Origin: Methylobacillus glycogenes JCM 2850
GTDB taxonomy: Bacteria; Pseudomonadota; Gammaproteobacteria; Burkholderiales; Methylophilaceae
Assembly (NCBI RefSeq): GCF_000617925.1
Contig: NZ_BAMT01000001.1
Span: forward strand, 1-64,000
Reading direction: 5' to 3'
Length of the DNA: 64,000 nt
The notes under the pieces: generated by a model
What the model was told of the DNA's origin: nothing
The model's database searches: none
Seen by the model: only the letters and a program-made list of their open reading frames with translations
Shown here: piece after piece, positions 38,373 through 47,673 of the stretch
Position numbering within the stretch: position 1 is the stretch's first letter
Layout of the letters: the number at the start of each line of letters is the position of its first letter
Translations under genes and position numbers: made by a program

Positions 38373-39408
38373 CGTGCTGCGACTTCAAATTAAGTTTGGA
38401 AATGACTTGCCGTGGCTCAATCAATTTCAGGCAATTCAAATGACCCAGCGGACATTCACGCTGGAAACATGGGCTGCACTCCAGCCCCAAATACTCAATC
38501 ACTGCCTTGCTGCTCATGGGCGGGGTGTGATGGGGGTCTGACGAACCATAAACGGCCACCATCGCGATATCCAAAGCCGCAGCCACATGCATCAAGCCAG
38601 AGTCGTTGCTGACTACGGCGCTGCATAAGGACATCAAATCTATGGCATCGCCCAGCTTGGTTTTGCCGCCAAAATCCAGACACTGCTGCTGGCTGAGGCG
38701 ATTGATCTCGGCGGTGTAAGGCACATCCTTTTCTGAGCCAAACAGCCAGACCTGCCAGCCTTGGGCCAATGCAGCACGCGCCACCTCGGCATAGTGTTCC
38801 AAGGGCCAGCGCTTGGCTTCGCCATATTCTGCGCCTGGGCAAAGCGCCAGCACAGCACAGTCAGGCGGGGCAATGCCCATACCTGCCAGGCACTGTAGCG
38901 CATTGTCGCGGTTGGCCTGTAAGCTGGGGTAGGGGATATCCGCTGGCAGGCTGGCATCTGCGGGCAGGCCCAGGGTGACAAATCTATCCACGGTGCGTGG
39001 CAGTTTGTTTTTATCCAGCGGGCGGATATCGTTGAGCAAGCCGTAACGCATCTCGCCCAAAAAGCCAGTTCTGCGTTTGATGCCGGAAGCGGCTGGCAGC
39101 ACAGCGGATTTCAGCGAGTTGGTGAGCATGATGGACTGGGTATAGCCGCGTTGCTTGAGGCTACGCCCAAAGCGTATGCGCTGGCCCAAGGCGAGTTCGC
39201 CATGCTTGAAGGGCAGGGCAATGCCTGCGGTGACTTCTGGCATGCGTTCCAGCAGCGGCAAGGTCCAGGCCGGGGCAGCGACATCAATTTCGCAGTCAGG
39301 CTGGGTTTGCTTCAAGGTCTTGAACAGGCTTTGCGCGAGCACCATATCACCGACCCAGGACGGGCCCATGACCAGAATGCGGTTGGCATGTGCTTGCGTC
39401 TGCGCCAT
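38359..39408 (-). CDS. waaF: LPS heptosyltransferase II
   Basis: Adds the second heptose to the inner core. 349 residues of GT9 type: the N-terminal ILVMGPSWVGDMVLAQSLF, the mid segment CPGAEYGEAKRWP and the donor motif VSNDSGLMHVAAALDIAMVA, all diagnostic for WaaF. The C-terminus has a Cys-rich segment CSPCFQRECPLGHLNCL, common in this family. It overlaps hldE by one base and the next glycosyltransferase by 14 bp. Unlike waaC, it sits in the same operon as the genes that make its ADP-heptose donor. Confidence 0.96.
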   Translation of the reverse strand: MAQTQAHANRILVMGPSWVGDMVLAQSLFKTLKQTQPDCEIDVAAPAWTLPLLERMPEVTAGIALPFKHGELALGQRIRFGRSLKQRGYTQSIMLTNSLKSAVLPAASGIKRRTGFLGEMRYGLLNDIRPLDKNKLPRTVDRFVTLGLPADASLPADIPYPSLQANRDNALQCLAGMGIAPPDCAVLALCPGAEYGEAKRWPLEHYAEVARAALAQGWQVWLFGSEKDVPYTAEINRLSQQQCLDFGGKTKLGDAIDLMSLCSAVVSNDSGLMHVAAALDIAMVAVYGSSDPHHTPPMSSKAVIEYLGLECSPCFQRECPLGHLNCLKLIEPRQVISKLNLKSQHDETH

Positions 39409-40874
39409 CAGGTCGCCAGTTTCTGGATGATGTTGCTGGTGCTGCGGCCAGGTACCACATCAATCAAGGCTACCTTGCCGCCCCAGGCTTTGACTTCATC
39501 GCCACCCACCACTTGCTCTTCGGTGTAGTCGCTACCCTTGACGATCACATCTGGGTGCACCGCGCGTATCAATTCCAGCGGGGTGTCTTCATCAAATAGA
39601 ATGACGGCATCTATGGATTCCAGCGCCGCCAGCACTCGGGCGCGGTCAGACTCATGTATCACCGGGCGACTAGGGCCTTTGAGTGCACTGACCGATCTAT
39701 CGGTGTTGAGGCCTAATACCAGGCGATCACCAGTCTTGCGCGCTGCTTCCAGATAGGTCACATGCCCGGCATGCAGCAGGTCAAAGCAGCCATTGGTAAA
39801 TACCACGCGCTGACCTTGCTGGCGCCATTGCTGCACGCGGTTCAGCAGGGTGGGTAGGTTGCAGACTTTGTCGGCCTGGGTGGCGGATTGCTGGGATTGC
39901 AGTTCCAGCTCCAGCTCGGCCTTGTTGATAGGCACGGTGCCTACCTTGCCTACCACAATGCCAGCGGCAATATTGGCCAGTTCTATGGCGGCCTGTAGCG
40001 GCAGGCCGTGGCTCAAGCCTGCGGCCAGCGTTGAAATCACGGTATCACCTGCACCTGAAACATCGTAGACCTGACGCGCGGTAGCGGCCAGATGCGCCAT
40101 GCCCTCGGCAGACAATACGCTGATGCCTTCTTCGCCACGCGTGACCGCAAGAAACTCCAGCGCCAGCTGCTGACGCAGGGTTTCGGCGGCACTCAGCAGT
40201 GCCAGATTGTCGTTGCCCTGCACATTGCAGGCCTCTATGGTTTCGCGCTTGTTGGGGGTGAGGCCGGTAGCACCGCGGTATTTGCTGTAATCCTTGCCCT
40301 TGGGGTCAACCAGCACGGGTATGCCTGCGCTTTTGGCGCGGGAGATGATGGACTGACATAGGCTTTCGCTGAGCACGCCCTTGGCGTAATCCGAAAGAAT
40401 GATGGCGGCAGGCTGCTCGGCTATGGCGGCAAAAATGCCTGTCTGCAAGCCGTGTTGTTCTTCTGCGCTGAGCGCCCCTGCATCCTCTTGATCCAGCCGC
40501 ATCATTTGCTGATGGCCGCCGAGTATGCGGGTTTTGGTGATGGTGGGGCGCTGGCTGCTGCGATAGACATATTGCGTGTCTATCGCTGCGGCATTGACCA
40601 GGCCTAGCAGCGCTTCAGCTTCCGCATCTTCACCTACCACCCCAGCAAGACGGGTGCGTACTCCCAGGCCAGCGAGGTTGGCGGCGACATTGGCAGCACC
40701 TCCTGCGCGTTCGTCCGTCGATTTCAGCAGCACCACAGGTACGGGGGCCTCAGGCGATATGCGCTGCACATCACCGAATAAATAGCGATCCAGCATCAGG
40801 TCGCCCACGACCAGCAGCCAGAGGTCATCATGGCCAAAACGGCCATGCACGGTCTTGATCAAGGATTCACGCAT
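39408..40874 (-). CDS. hldE: Bifunctional heptose-7-phosphate kinase / heptose-1-phosphate adenylyltransferase
   Basis: A 488-residue two-domain enzyme for ADP-heptose synthesis. Residues 1-330 are a ribokinase-type sugar kinase with VVGDLMLDRYLFGDV, GGAANVAANLAGLG and the catalytic DVSGAGDTVISTL. Residues ~345-488 are a nucleotidyltransferase with FTNGCFDLLHAGHVTYLEAA (HxGH) and the late VVGGDEVKAWGGKV. Beta-proteobacteria often carry the two activities as separate genes, so the fused form is a useful marker. It overlaps waaF and lies 24 bp after gmhA. Confidence 0.97.
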   Translation of the reverse strand: MRESLIKTVHGRFGHDDLWLLVVGDLMLDRYLFGDVQRISPEAPVPVVLLKSTDERAGGAANVAANLAGLGVRTRLAGVVGEDAEAEALLGLVNAAAIDTQYVYRSSQRPTITKTRILGGHQQMMRLDQEDAGALSAEEQHGLQTGIFAAIAEQPAAIILSDYAKGVLSESLCQSIISRAKSAGIPVLVDPKGKDYSKYRGATGLTPNKRETIEACNVQGNDNLALLSAAETLRQQLALEFLAVTRGEEGISVLSAEGMAHLAATARQVYDVSGAGDTVISTLAAGLSHGLPLQAAIELANIAAGIVVGKVGTVPINKAELELELQSQQSATQADKVCNLPTLLNRVQQWRQQGQRVVFTNGCFDLLHAGHVTYLEAARKTGDRLVLGLNTDRSVSALKGPSRPVIHESDRARVLAALESIDAVILFDEDTPLELIRAVHPDVIVKGSDYTEEQVVGGDEVKAWGGKVALIDVVPGRSTSNIIQKLAT

Positions 40875-40898
40875 AAGGAAATAAGTCCGCGGGCAGGG

Positions 40899-41461
40899 CT
40901 AGTCGGCTTCGACCAGGTCACAAAGGCTGTGACCAATGAAAATATGCGCTTCTTGTATGCGCGGGGTATCAGCAGAAGGCATGATCAAATTATGCTCACA
41001 AAGACTAGCAAGCTTGCCGCCCGTGCCGCCTGTCATGCCTACGGTCACAGCGCCAATTTCTTTGGCTTTTTCTATCGCCAGCACCACGTTGCGGCTGTTA
41101 CCCGAGGTGGAAAAGCCCATCACCAAGTCATTGGGTGTGCATAGCGCTTCAACCTGACGCGAAAAGATGAAATCAAAGCCGTAATCATTGCCGACAGAAG
41201 TGAGGATGGAAGTGTCCGTGGTCAGCGCAATCGCAGGCATGCCCTTACGTTCTTTCTTGTAACGGCCAACAATTTCGGCAGCGATATGCTGGCTGTCAGC
41301 GGCGCTACCACCGTTGCCCATGAGCAAAATCTTGCCACCGCTCTTAAGACAGTGGCGCATGGCTTCAGCCACGGCAGCGATACGAGGCACCAGCGTTCCA
41401 GCGCCGCAATCACGGATTGATGCTCGTGGATGGCCTGCTTTAATAGATTGTCAAAACTCAT
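40899..41461 (-). CDS. gmhA: Sedoheptulose-7-phosphate isomerase (one frame break)
   Basis: Makes D-glycero-D-manno-heptose 7-phosphate, the first step toward ADP-heptose. 187 residues after repair. The SIS fold shows [18 protein letters not shown] and [16 protein letters not shown], and the metal-binding [17 protein letters not shown] at the C-terminus. The frame breaks at ~41393: GAA-CGC-TGG should read GAA-CGC-CTG-GTG (A-L-E-R-L-V-P-R-I), one C short inside CCTGG. It lies between hldD and hldE in the heptose operon. Confidence 0.95.
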
Positions 41462-41474
41462 CTTGTGCTCCTGC

Positions 41475-42454
41475 TCAGCAATAGGGGTCGGTCTGCATCA
41501 GGTATTGCTGGACGTAATCCTGCACTCCCTGCTCAAGCGTATGGAAAGGCGCGGTATAACCCGTGTTGCGTAGCTTGCTGATATCCGCCTGGGTGAAATA
41601 CTGGTATTTGCCCATGAGGTCTTGCGGCATGTCTATATATTCAATCGCAGGCTGCTGGCCCAGGCTGGTCATTACCGCAGTGGCCAGATCCTTGAAGGCG
41701 CGTGCCTCACCCGTACCTATATTGAACAGGCCAGAATGCTGAGCTGTTCCAGGAAGTGCGCCATGACGGCTACGGCGTCCTTGACGTAGACAAAGTCTCG
41801 CAACTGCATGCCATCTTCATAGCCAGCTTTGTGGCTCTTGAACAGCTTGACCTTGCCCTGCTCGCGGAACTGATTGAAGGTATGCAGGGCCACGCTGGCC
41901 ATGCGTTCCTTGTGGTATTCATTCGGGCCGTAAACATTGAAGAACTTGAAACCACACCATTGGGGCGGAGAGGGTTGATTATCCGCTTCCTGGCGCAAGG
42001 CCCACTGGTCGAAGAACTGTTTGGAATAGCCGTAGCCATTGAGGGGACGCAACTGGTCTATGGCGGCTTCATCGTCCTGATAACCAAATTCACCACCACC
42101 ATAAGTGGCAGCAGAGCTGGCATAAAGGAAGGGCACTTCGTGTTCGGCACACCAGTTCCACAACACCTGGCTGTAGCGGATATTGTCCTGCACCAGCTTG
42201 TTGAAATCGCGTTCCGTGGTGGCGCTGATAGCTCCCATATGGATGATGGCGTCTATCTTGCCCAGTTTGGGCAGCCAGTCTATCAGTTCATCTTTATCCA
42301 GATAGTTTGCATAGCGGCGGTGACAGAGATTCTGCCACTGGTCGGGATGATGCATGCGGTCAACGATGACAATATCGTCGCGCTGCAGCACGGTGTTAAG
42401 GTGCCAGGCCATCATGCTTCCTATCATGCCTGCGCCACCGGTGATTACTATCAT
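41475..42454 (-). CDS. hldD: ADP-L-glycero-D-manno-heptose 6-epimerase (one frame break)
   Basis: Epimerises ADP-D-glycero-D-manno-heptose to the L form used by WaaC and WaaF. 326 residues after repair. The Rossmann start is MIVITGGAGMIGSMMAWHL, the catalytic Ser is in YASSAATYGGGEFGY and the Tyr/Lys pair in NGYGYSKQFFDQWAL. The frame breaks at ~41738: CTC-AGC-ATT-CTG should read L-S-x-S-G-L-F-N-I-G with one more base, after which GTGEARAFKDLA continues normally. It is the first gene of the heptose operon and has an extended -10 promoter. Confidence 0.95.
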
Positions 42455-42482
42455 GGGAGAATCCGTTTATTACCAAAGTAAA

Positions 42483-42507
42483 ATTATAGCAAAAAGCACA
42501 CCCCCCC
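42483..42507 (-). promoter_or_regulatory. Extended -10 promoter of the heptose operon with a G7 run
   Basis: On the minus strand TGC-TATAAT (TATAAT at 42488-42483) is an extended -10 element 28 bp upstream of the hldD ATG. No good -35 hexamer is seen. A run of seven G (42507-42501 on the minus strand) lies in the spacer region, where length changes would alter promoter geometry. Confidence 0.6.
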
Positions 42508-42559
42508 GTCTGGGCTTTACACGTATGAACTTGCAGCCAGCGTTGGGGATGAGTCTTTG

Positions 42560-43612
42560 CTAATACAGCGGGGCGCTGCTCTTGGGTGTTACCCAACCTT
42601 GGAGATTATCCAGCGCAATTTCCCGCATTGCCTGCAACCAACTTTCGCGTTCATTGAGGGCGGGGATGTAATGATATTCGCCGCCGCCTGCTTCCAGGAA
42701 CAGGCTCTTGCCCTCCATGGCAATTTCTTCCAGCGTTTCCAGGCAATCACTGGAAAAGCCCGGACAGACCACATCCACCCGACGCAATTTCTGCTTGCCC
42801 AGTGCTTCTATGCTGGGGGCAAAATAAGGCTGCAGCCATTCGGCAGCGCCAAAACGTGACTGGAAGGCAATCAAATACTGCTCGGGCTGCAAACCTAATG
42901 CTTCGGCAATGAGTTTGCCGCTGACCTGGCACTGGTAGTAGTAAGGGTCGCCCAGGTCGCGCGTGCGGCGCGGTACGCCGTGAAAACTCAGCACCAGCTT
43001 TTCTGGCCTGCCATGCTCGCGCCAGTATTCACTGATGCTGTCAGCCACGGCCTTGATATAAGCCGGATGCGCATGGTAATCGCGTATGGTGCGTATATCT
43101 GGCATGTTGCGGGTACGTATCAGGCTGCGCATGGCGTCATCCAGCGCCGAGGCACTGCTGCTGGCAGCATATTGCGGATACAAGGGGAACAGCAGGATGC
43201 GATTACAGTTCTGCGCCTTGAGCTTGGCAATGGCCGAGGCGATGGAAGGCTGACCGTAGCGCATGCCGAGTTCAACTGCATAGGGTGAGGCAATATGATC
43301 ATGCAAATACCCGCGCAGCAATTGCGTCTGGCGCTGGCTATGCACCATCAGTGGTGAGCCTTCAGCATGCCAGATTTGCGCATATTTATGTGCAGACTGG
43401 CGTGGGCGTAAAGGCAAAATAAAGCCGTTGAGGATAAACCACCAGATAAACCGCGGAATTTCAATGACGCGGCGGTCACTGAGAAACTGGCGCAGATAGG
43501 GGCGCAAGGCTTTAGCTGTCGGTGCCTGGGGCGTGCCCAGGTTCATAAGCAGTATGCCGGTACGCTCAGGCGCATCAGGACTAATCACTGGCTCTTGCTG
43601 GTAAAAAGACAT
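42560..43612 (-). CDS. hemH: Ferrochelatase
   Basis: Inserts Fe2+ into protoporphyrin IX, last step of protoheme synthesis. 350 residues. The N-terminus has GILLMNLGTPQAPTAKALRP, the active-site region has LVLSFHGVPRRTRDLGDPYY with the metal-binding His, and the later CPGFSSDCLETLEEIAMEG carries the conserved Glu residues. It is full length with no break. It lies downstream of hrcA on the same strand with a 61-bp gap that includes a 15-bp tandem duplication. Confidence 0.97.
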   Translation of the reverse strand: MSFYQQEPVISPDAPERTGILLMNLGTPQAPTAKALRPYLRQFLSDRRVIEIPRFIWWFILNGFILPLRPRQSAHKYAQIWHAEGSPLMVHSQRQTQLLRGYLHDHIASPYAVELGMRYGQPSIASAIAKLKAQNCNRILLFPLYPQYAASSSASALDDAMRSLIRTRNMPDIRTIRDYHAHPAYIKAVADSISEYWREHGRPEKLVLSFHGVPRRTRDLGDPYYYQCQVSGKLIAEALGLQPEQYLIAFQSRFGAAEWLQPYFAPSIEALGKQKLRRVDVVCPGFSSDCLETLEEIAMEGKSLFLEAGGGEYHYIPALNERESWLQAMREIALDNLQGWVTPKSSAPLY

Positions 43613-43648
43613 TCAATCTCCTGGAAATGATCTGGGCCTGGCCAAGTC

Positions 43649-43678
43649 TCAAACAGCACTAGGTCAAACAGCACTAAG
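43649..43678 (-). repeat. 15-bp tandem duplication at the hrcA stop
   Basis: On the plus strand TCAAACAGCACTAGG (43649-43663) is followed by TCAAACAGCACTAAG (43664-43678), 13 of 15 identical. On the minus strand the second copy holds the hrcA stop TAG and the first copy holds another TAG. Confidence 0.85.
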
Positions 43679-44693
43679 TATGGGATAGCGCATTCGACAG
43701 CAACTTGGCCGTAATGTCGACAATGGGGATCACACGCTCATAGGCCATACGGGTAGGGCCTATGACACCCAATGTTCCCAGGGTCTGGCCATTGGCCTGA
43801 TAAGGGGCGGTGACCATGCTGCACTCATCCAGTGGCAGATAGCCGGATTCGCCACCTATAAATATCTGCACGCCCGCTGCGCGCTGGCTATTGTCCAGCA
43901 GCTGCATCAAGGAAGTGCGGCGCTCGAAAATCTCAAACAGCTTGCGCAGTGAGGTGACGTTGGTGGATAAATCCTGCACGTTAAGCAGGTTGCGCTCGCC
44001 TGCGATCACCACGCTTTCCTTGCTGCCGTCGGCGGTCTTGCTGCTGGCATCTAGGGCGGCGGTCATCAGGCGGGTGATATCGGAATGCATTTGCTGCAAC
44101 TCTTCATGCAGCTTTTTCTTTACTTCATCCAGCGTGCTGCCTGCGTAGTTCTGGTTGAAGAAATTACTCGCCTGTGACAACTCTGAGGCGCTATAGGGTT
44201 TGTCAGCGACGATAATGCGGTTTTGTACTGCGCCATCGGTGGTGACAATAATCACCAGAATACGCTTGTCAGACAGCGGTAAAAACTCGATATGGCGGAA
44301 AGCCGCACCTTGGCGTTTGGGAATCATGACCAGGCCAGCGAAGTGCGTCATATTGGACAGCAGCTCGGCGGCGGCATTGATCAATTCCTGCGGATCGGGT
44401 GAGGAGAGTTCGTGCTCCAGTCTGCGTAATATTTCGCTTTCCAGCGGCTGCACTGTGAGCAGGCTATCAACAAACAGGCGATAACCGCGCTGGGTGGGAA
44501 TGCGACCTGCCGAAGTGTGCGGGCTGGCTATAAAGCCATGTTCCTCAAGCTCGGACATGATATTGCGTATGGAAGCCGGACTGAGATCCAGGCCTGAGGA
44601 TACCGACAAGGTACGTGAACCCACGGGTTGCCCATCACTGATGTAATGCTCTATCAGGGTCTTTAGCAATATCTGTGCGCGTTTGTCTAGCAT
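43674..44693 (-). CDS. hrcA: Heat-inducible transcription repressor HrcA
   Basis: Represses class I heat-shock genes by binding CIRCE operators, with GroEL as co-regulator in characterised systems. 339 residues: a winged-helix N-terminus (LDKRAQILLKTLIEHYISDG, then TLSVSSGLDLSPASIRNIMS), a GAF-like middle and a dimerisation domain ending LGTLGVIGPTRMAYERVI. No CIRCE sequence is seen in this window, so its targets (groESL in related bacteria) lie elsewhere, while dnaK here has a sigma-32 promoter. Upstream lies a 12-bp palindrome flanked by direct repeats that may be its own operator. Confidence 0.96.
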   Translation of the reverse strand: MLDKRAQILLKTLIEHYISDGQPVGSRTLSVSSGLDLSPASIRNIMSELEEHGFIASPHTSAGRIPTQRGYRLFVDSLLTVQPLESEILRRLEHELSSPDPQELINAAAELLSNMTHFAGLVMIPKRQGAAFRHIEFLPLSDKRILVIIVTTDGAVQNRIIVADKPYSASELSQASNFFNQNYAGSTLDEVKKKLHEELQQMHSDITRLMTAALDASSKTADGSKESVVIAGERNLLNVQDLSTNVTSLRKLFEIFERRTSLMQLLDNSQRAAGVQIFIGGESGYLPLDECSMVTAPYQANGQTLGTLGVIGPTRMAYERVIPIVDITAKLLSNALSHT

Positions 44694-44707
44694 GTGGTCA
44701 ATATTGG

Positions 44708-44739
44708 GGCTTAAAGATTGAATTCAATGAGGCTTAAAG
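44708..44739. promoter_or_regulatory. Palindrome flanked by direct repeats upstream of hrcA
   Basis: ATTGAATTCAAT (44717-44728) is a perfect 12-bp palindrome flanked by GGCTTAAAG at 44708-44716 and 44731-44739. It starts 15 bp upstream of the hrcA ATG and is a candidate operator. The remaining 266 bp to nadK (44740-45005) show no clear gene, terminator or promoter. Confidence 0.55.
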
Positions 44740-45005
44740 CAAATAGCTGCCAGGCAATATCAAGACATAAAGTCATGCAAACAAATCATGCTGGCATGGG
44801 GGCTAAGCCGCATCTCTCTGCGCCTGAGCAGTAATCTACTTGCTGTGCTGGAAAAAATTATCCGATAGCTAGGGCATGCACGCAATCAAATATTACAGCG
44901 GCATGGCCGTGCAGAGAGACATTGCACAATCTGGTGCAGATTGCGCCAGCACTGGCCAAGGTTTTATGCGTGCCCCGGTTTTATGTGCTAGCCATCTGTG
45001 ATTTA

Positions 45006-45878
45006 ATGCCTGCCATGAAAAGTGCATTCCAGACGGTGGCATTGATAGGCAAGTATATGAATCCCGAAACCCGGGAACAGATACTGGCCCTGGCGCGTTT
45101 TCTTGCCGAGCGCCATATAGGCGTTTTCATTGAAGAAAATACCGCCCAGCACTCCGATATCAAGGGTTACACCACACTGAAAATGAGCGCGATAGGCGCT
45201 TACGCCGACCTTGCCGTGGTACTGGGTGGGGATGGCACCATGCTCACTGTGGCGCGGGCTTTGCTGGATTATCAGATACCCTTGGTTGGTGTGAATCGTG
45301 GCCGCTTCGGTTTTTTGACCGATATCAATTCTGATCACATGCTGGAGAGCGTGGCTGCCATTCTGGACGGCCAGTTTGAAACCGAGCAGCGCATCTTGCT
45401 GGAAGCCTACATCGTGCGGAATAGCCAGGTGGTGGGCCAGGGCTATGCGCTCAATGATGTGGTCGTCAACAAAAATGGCCTGGCGCGCTTGATAGAGCTG
45501 GAAATTCATATCGATGGTTGTTTTGTGCAGAAACAACGCTCGGATGGCTTGATTGTCGCTACGCCTACAGGCACCACCGCTTATTCACTCTCCGCAGGCG
45601 GCCCTATTCTGCACCCCACTCTGGATGCCATTGCCCTGGTGCCCATCTGCCCGCATACCCTGAGCAATCGGCCTATTGCCATCAATAGCGCGAGTGAAGT
45701 GGTCATACAGGTAGTGCATGCCGAGGATGCCAGTGTGCATCTGGATGGCCAGATGAAGCTGGCCTTGCAGCCAGGCGACCGCGTGCAAGTGAAACGTGCC
45801 AGAAATACCATCGCCCTGCTGCATCCGCCAGGGCACAACCATTACGACGTGCTGCGCGAAAAGCTGCACTGGGGTTAA
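45006..45878 (+). CDS. nadK: NAD kinase
   Basis: Phosphorylates NAD to NADP; 290 residues from the ATG at 45006 (45015 is equally possible). The family core VVLGGDGTMLTVARAL is at residue ~73, followed by GVNRGRFGFLTDI, the NDVVV motif (LNDVVVNKNGLARLI) and SDGLIVATPTGTTAYSLSAG. Codons upstream to 44922 are open but lack family similarity and a ribosome-binding site. It ends 2 bp before recN, an arrangement (nadK-recN) common in proteobacteria. Confidence 0.96.
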   Translation: MPAMKSAFQTVALIGKYMNPETREQILALARFLAERHIGVFIEENTAQHSDIKGYTTLKMSAIGAYADLAVVLGGDGTMLTVARALLDYQIPLVGVNRGRFGFLTDINSDHMLESVAAILDGQFETEQRILLEAYIVRNSQVVGQGYALNDVVVNKNGLARLIELEIHIDGCFVQKQRSDGLIVATPTGTTAYSLSAGGPILHPTLDAIALVPICPHTLSNRPIAINSASEVVIQVVHAEDASVHLDGQMKLALQPGDRVQVKRARNTIALLHPPGHNHYDVLREKLHWG

Positions 45879-45880
45879 GC

Positions 45881-47539
45881 ATGCTGCAGACACTCTCCAT
45901 ACGTGATTTTGTAATCGTCGATCAGCTTGATCTCGAATTCAGCCCCGGCTTTACGGTGCTGACGGGGGAAACTGGTGCGGGTAAGTCGATTTTGATAGAC
46001 GCGCTTTCGCTGGTGCTGGGCGCCCGTGGCGAAGGGGGTATTACGCGCGCTGGCAGCGATAAGGCTGAAATCAACGCGGTATTCGAGATTAGCAGCCTGC
46101 CTGAACTGCAAGCCTGGCTGGATGACAATGAAATTGCCCATGACGAGCCTGAGCTGCTGCTGCGTCGGGTGATCTATGCCGATGGTCGCTCACGTGCTTT
46201 CGTTAATGGTTCGCCCGCTACCATTCAGCAGTTGAAGGAGATAGGCGAGTTTTTAGTGGATATCTACAGCCAGCATGCCCACCACGCCTTGCTCAAGGCC
46301 GCCACCCAGCGCCAGGTGCTGGATGCCTATGCGGGGCATTTGCCTTTGGCACAAGAGGTGGCGCAGGCCTATCAGGCTTGGCAGGTTTTGTACCAAAAAC
46401 GCGTTGATGCCGAACGTAATGCCGAAGCCTATGCTCAAGAGCTAGCCGAGCTGCGTGACCAAGTGCGTGAATTGTCTGCTCTGGCCCCGACGGCAGATGA
46501 ATGGGAGCCCTTGCAGCAGGAACATATGCGCTTATCTCATGGCGCCAGCATATTGGCTGGCGGCGAAGAGTGCCGGGAATTGCTCAGCGAGGGCGAAGTC
46601 TCTGCCGTCAGCCAGCTTAGCCGTGTGCAACATAAGCTGCAGGAATTAACAGAATACGATGCCAGCTTGCAAGAAGCGCTGGATACCCTGGATGTAGCCT
46701 TGATACAGCTAGAGGAGACCGACCGCTTCCTCAACCGCTATTTGCAGCGTGCAGACCTGGACCCCGAGCGCCTGCAAGAAGTAGAGGGCAGGGTGCATGC
46801 GCTACATGCCGCCGCGCGTAAGTATCGCGTGCGGCCAGAAGAATTGGCTGAGCTGCTGGCTGGCTGGCAGTTGCGGCAGCAGACTCTGGAGCAAGGTCAG
46901 GACAATGGGCAGTTGCAGCAGGATGAACGCGCAGCATTTGCCCGCTATGATGAGCTCGCCAAAAAGTTGAGCGCAGGGCGAGTACAGGCGGCAGAGCGCC
47001 TGTCAGTGCAAATCAGTGATGAGATGCAGCGCTTGTCATTGAGTGGTGGCCGCTTTGCGGTGGATCTCAAGCCACAAGAGCCTGCAGCCAGCGGCAGCGA
47101 ACAAGTGGAGTTTCTGGTGGCAGGCCATGCGGGTGTTGCCCCGCGTCCTTTGTCCAAAGTGGCATCCGGTGGCGAGCTGTCACGTATCAGCCTGGCCATA
47201 CGCGTAGTCACCGCGCAACGTGGTGATGTGCCCAGCATGATCTTCGATGAAGTCGATGTGGGCATAGGGGGTGGTGTGGCTGAAGTGGTGGGCCAGTTGC
47301 TCAAGACCCTGGGGCAGCAGCGCCAGGTATTGGTGATTACCCACCTGCCGCAAGTGGCAGCGCAGGGCAGTCAGCATTTGCAGGTGAGCAAGTTCCTCAG
47401 CGAAGGCCAGACCTTGAGCCGTATCAAGCAGCTGGATGCCACGCAACGCATAGATGAGATTGCACGTATGCTGGGCGGGGTTGAAATCACCGAAACCACA
47501 CGCCAGCATGCCAGCGAAATGCTGACGCATGGGGCTTGA
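45881..47539 (+). CDS. recN: DNA repair protein RecN
   Basis: SMC-like ATPase that gathers broken DNA ends early in recombinational repair. 552 residues. Walker A is GETGAGKSILIDALSLVLGA near the N-terminus, a long coiled-coil occupies roughly residues 150-370, and the signature VASGGELSRISLAIR is followed by Walker B MIFDEVDVGIGGGVAE. It starts 2 bp after nadK. It is intact over 1.6 kb. Induction by DNA damage is known in other species, but I see no clear LexA box because the two genes are fused in one transcript. Confidence 0.97.
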   Translation: MLQTLSIRDFVIVDQLDLEFSPGFTVLTGETGAGKSILIDALSLVLGARGEGGITRAGSDKAEINAVFEISSLPELQAWLDDNEIAHDEPELLLRRVIYADGRSRAFVNGSPATIQQLKEIGEFLVDIYSQHAHHALLKAATQRQVLDAYAGHLPLAQEVAQAYQAWQVLYQKRVDAERNAEAYAQELAELRDQVRELSALAPTADEWEPLQQEHMRLSHGASILAGGEECRELLSEGEVSAVSQLSRVQHKLQELTEYDASLQEALDTLDVALIQLEETDRFLNRYLQRADLDPERLQEVEGRVHALHAAARKYRVRPEELAELLAGWQLRQQTLEQGQDNGQLQQDERAAFARYDELAKKLSAGRVQAAERLSVQISDEMQRLSLSGGRFAVDLKPQEPAASGSEQVEFLVAGHAGVAPRPLSKVASGGELSRISLAIRVVTAQRGDVPSMIFDEVDVGIGGGVAEVVGQLLKTLGQQRQVLVITHLPQVAAQGSQHLQVSKFLSEGQTLSRIKQLDATQRIDEIARMLGGVEITETTRQHASEMLTHGA

Positions 47540-47643
47540 ATCGCTGGTCAGACACCCGGCCGCAGTGTTTAATCAATGTAGCAATGCCAAAGCAACAGCC
47601 AGTAAACAAGCTTTTCAAAAATTTACCTGCAAGTAATTTTAAT

Positions 47644-47673
47644 TTAGCGCTATTTTGCTTAACGCTATTTAGC
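47644..47673 (-). repeat. 15-bp tandem duplication at the cupin stop
   Basis: TTAGCGCTATTTTGC (47644-47658) and TTAACGCTATTTAGC (47659-47673) match at 13 of 15 positions. On the minus strand each copy contains TAGCG; the second one is the cupin stop codon. Confidence 0.65.
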
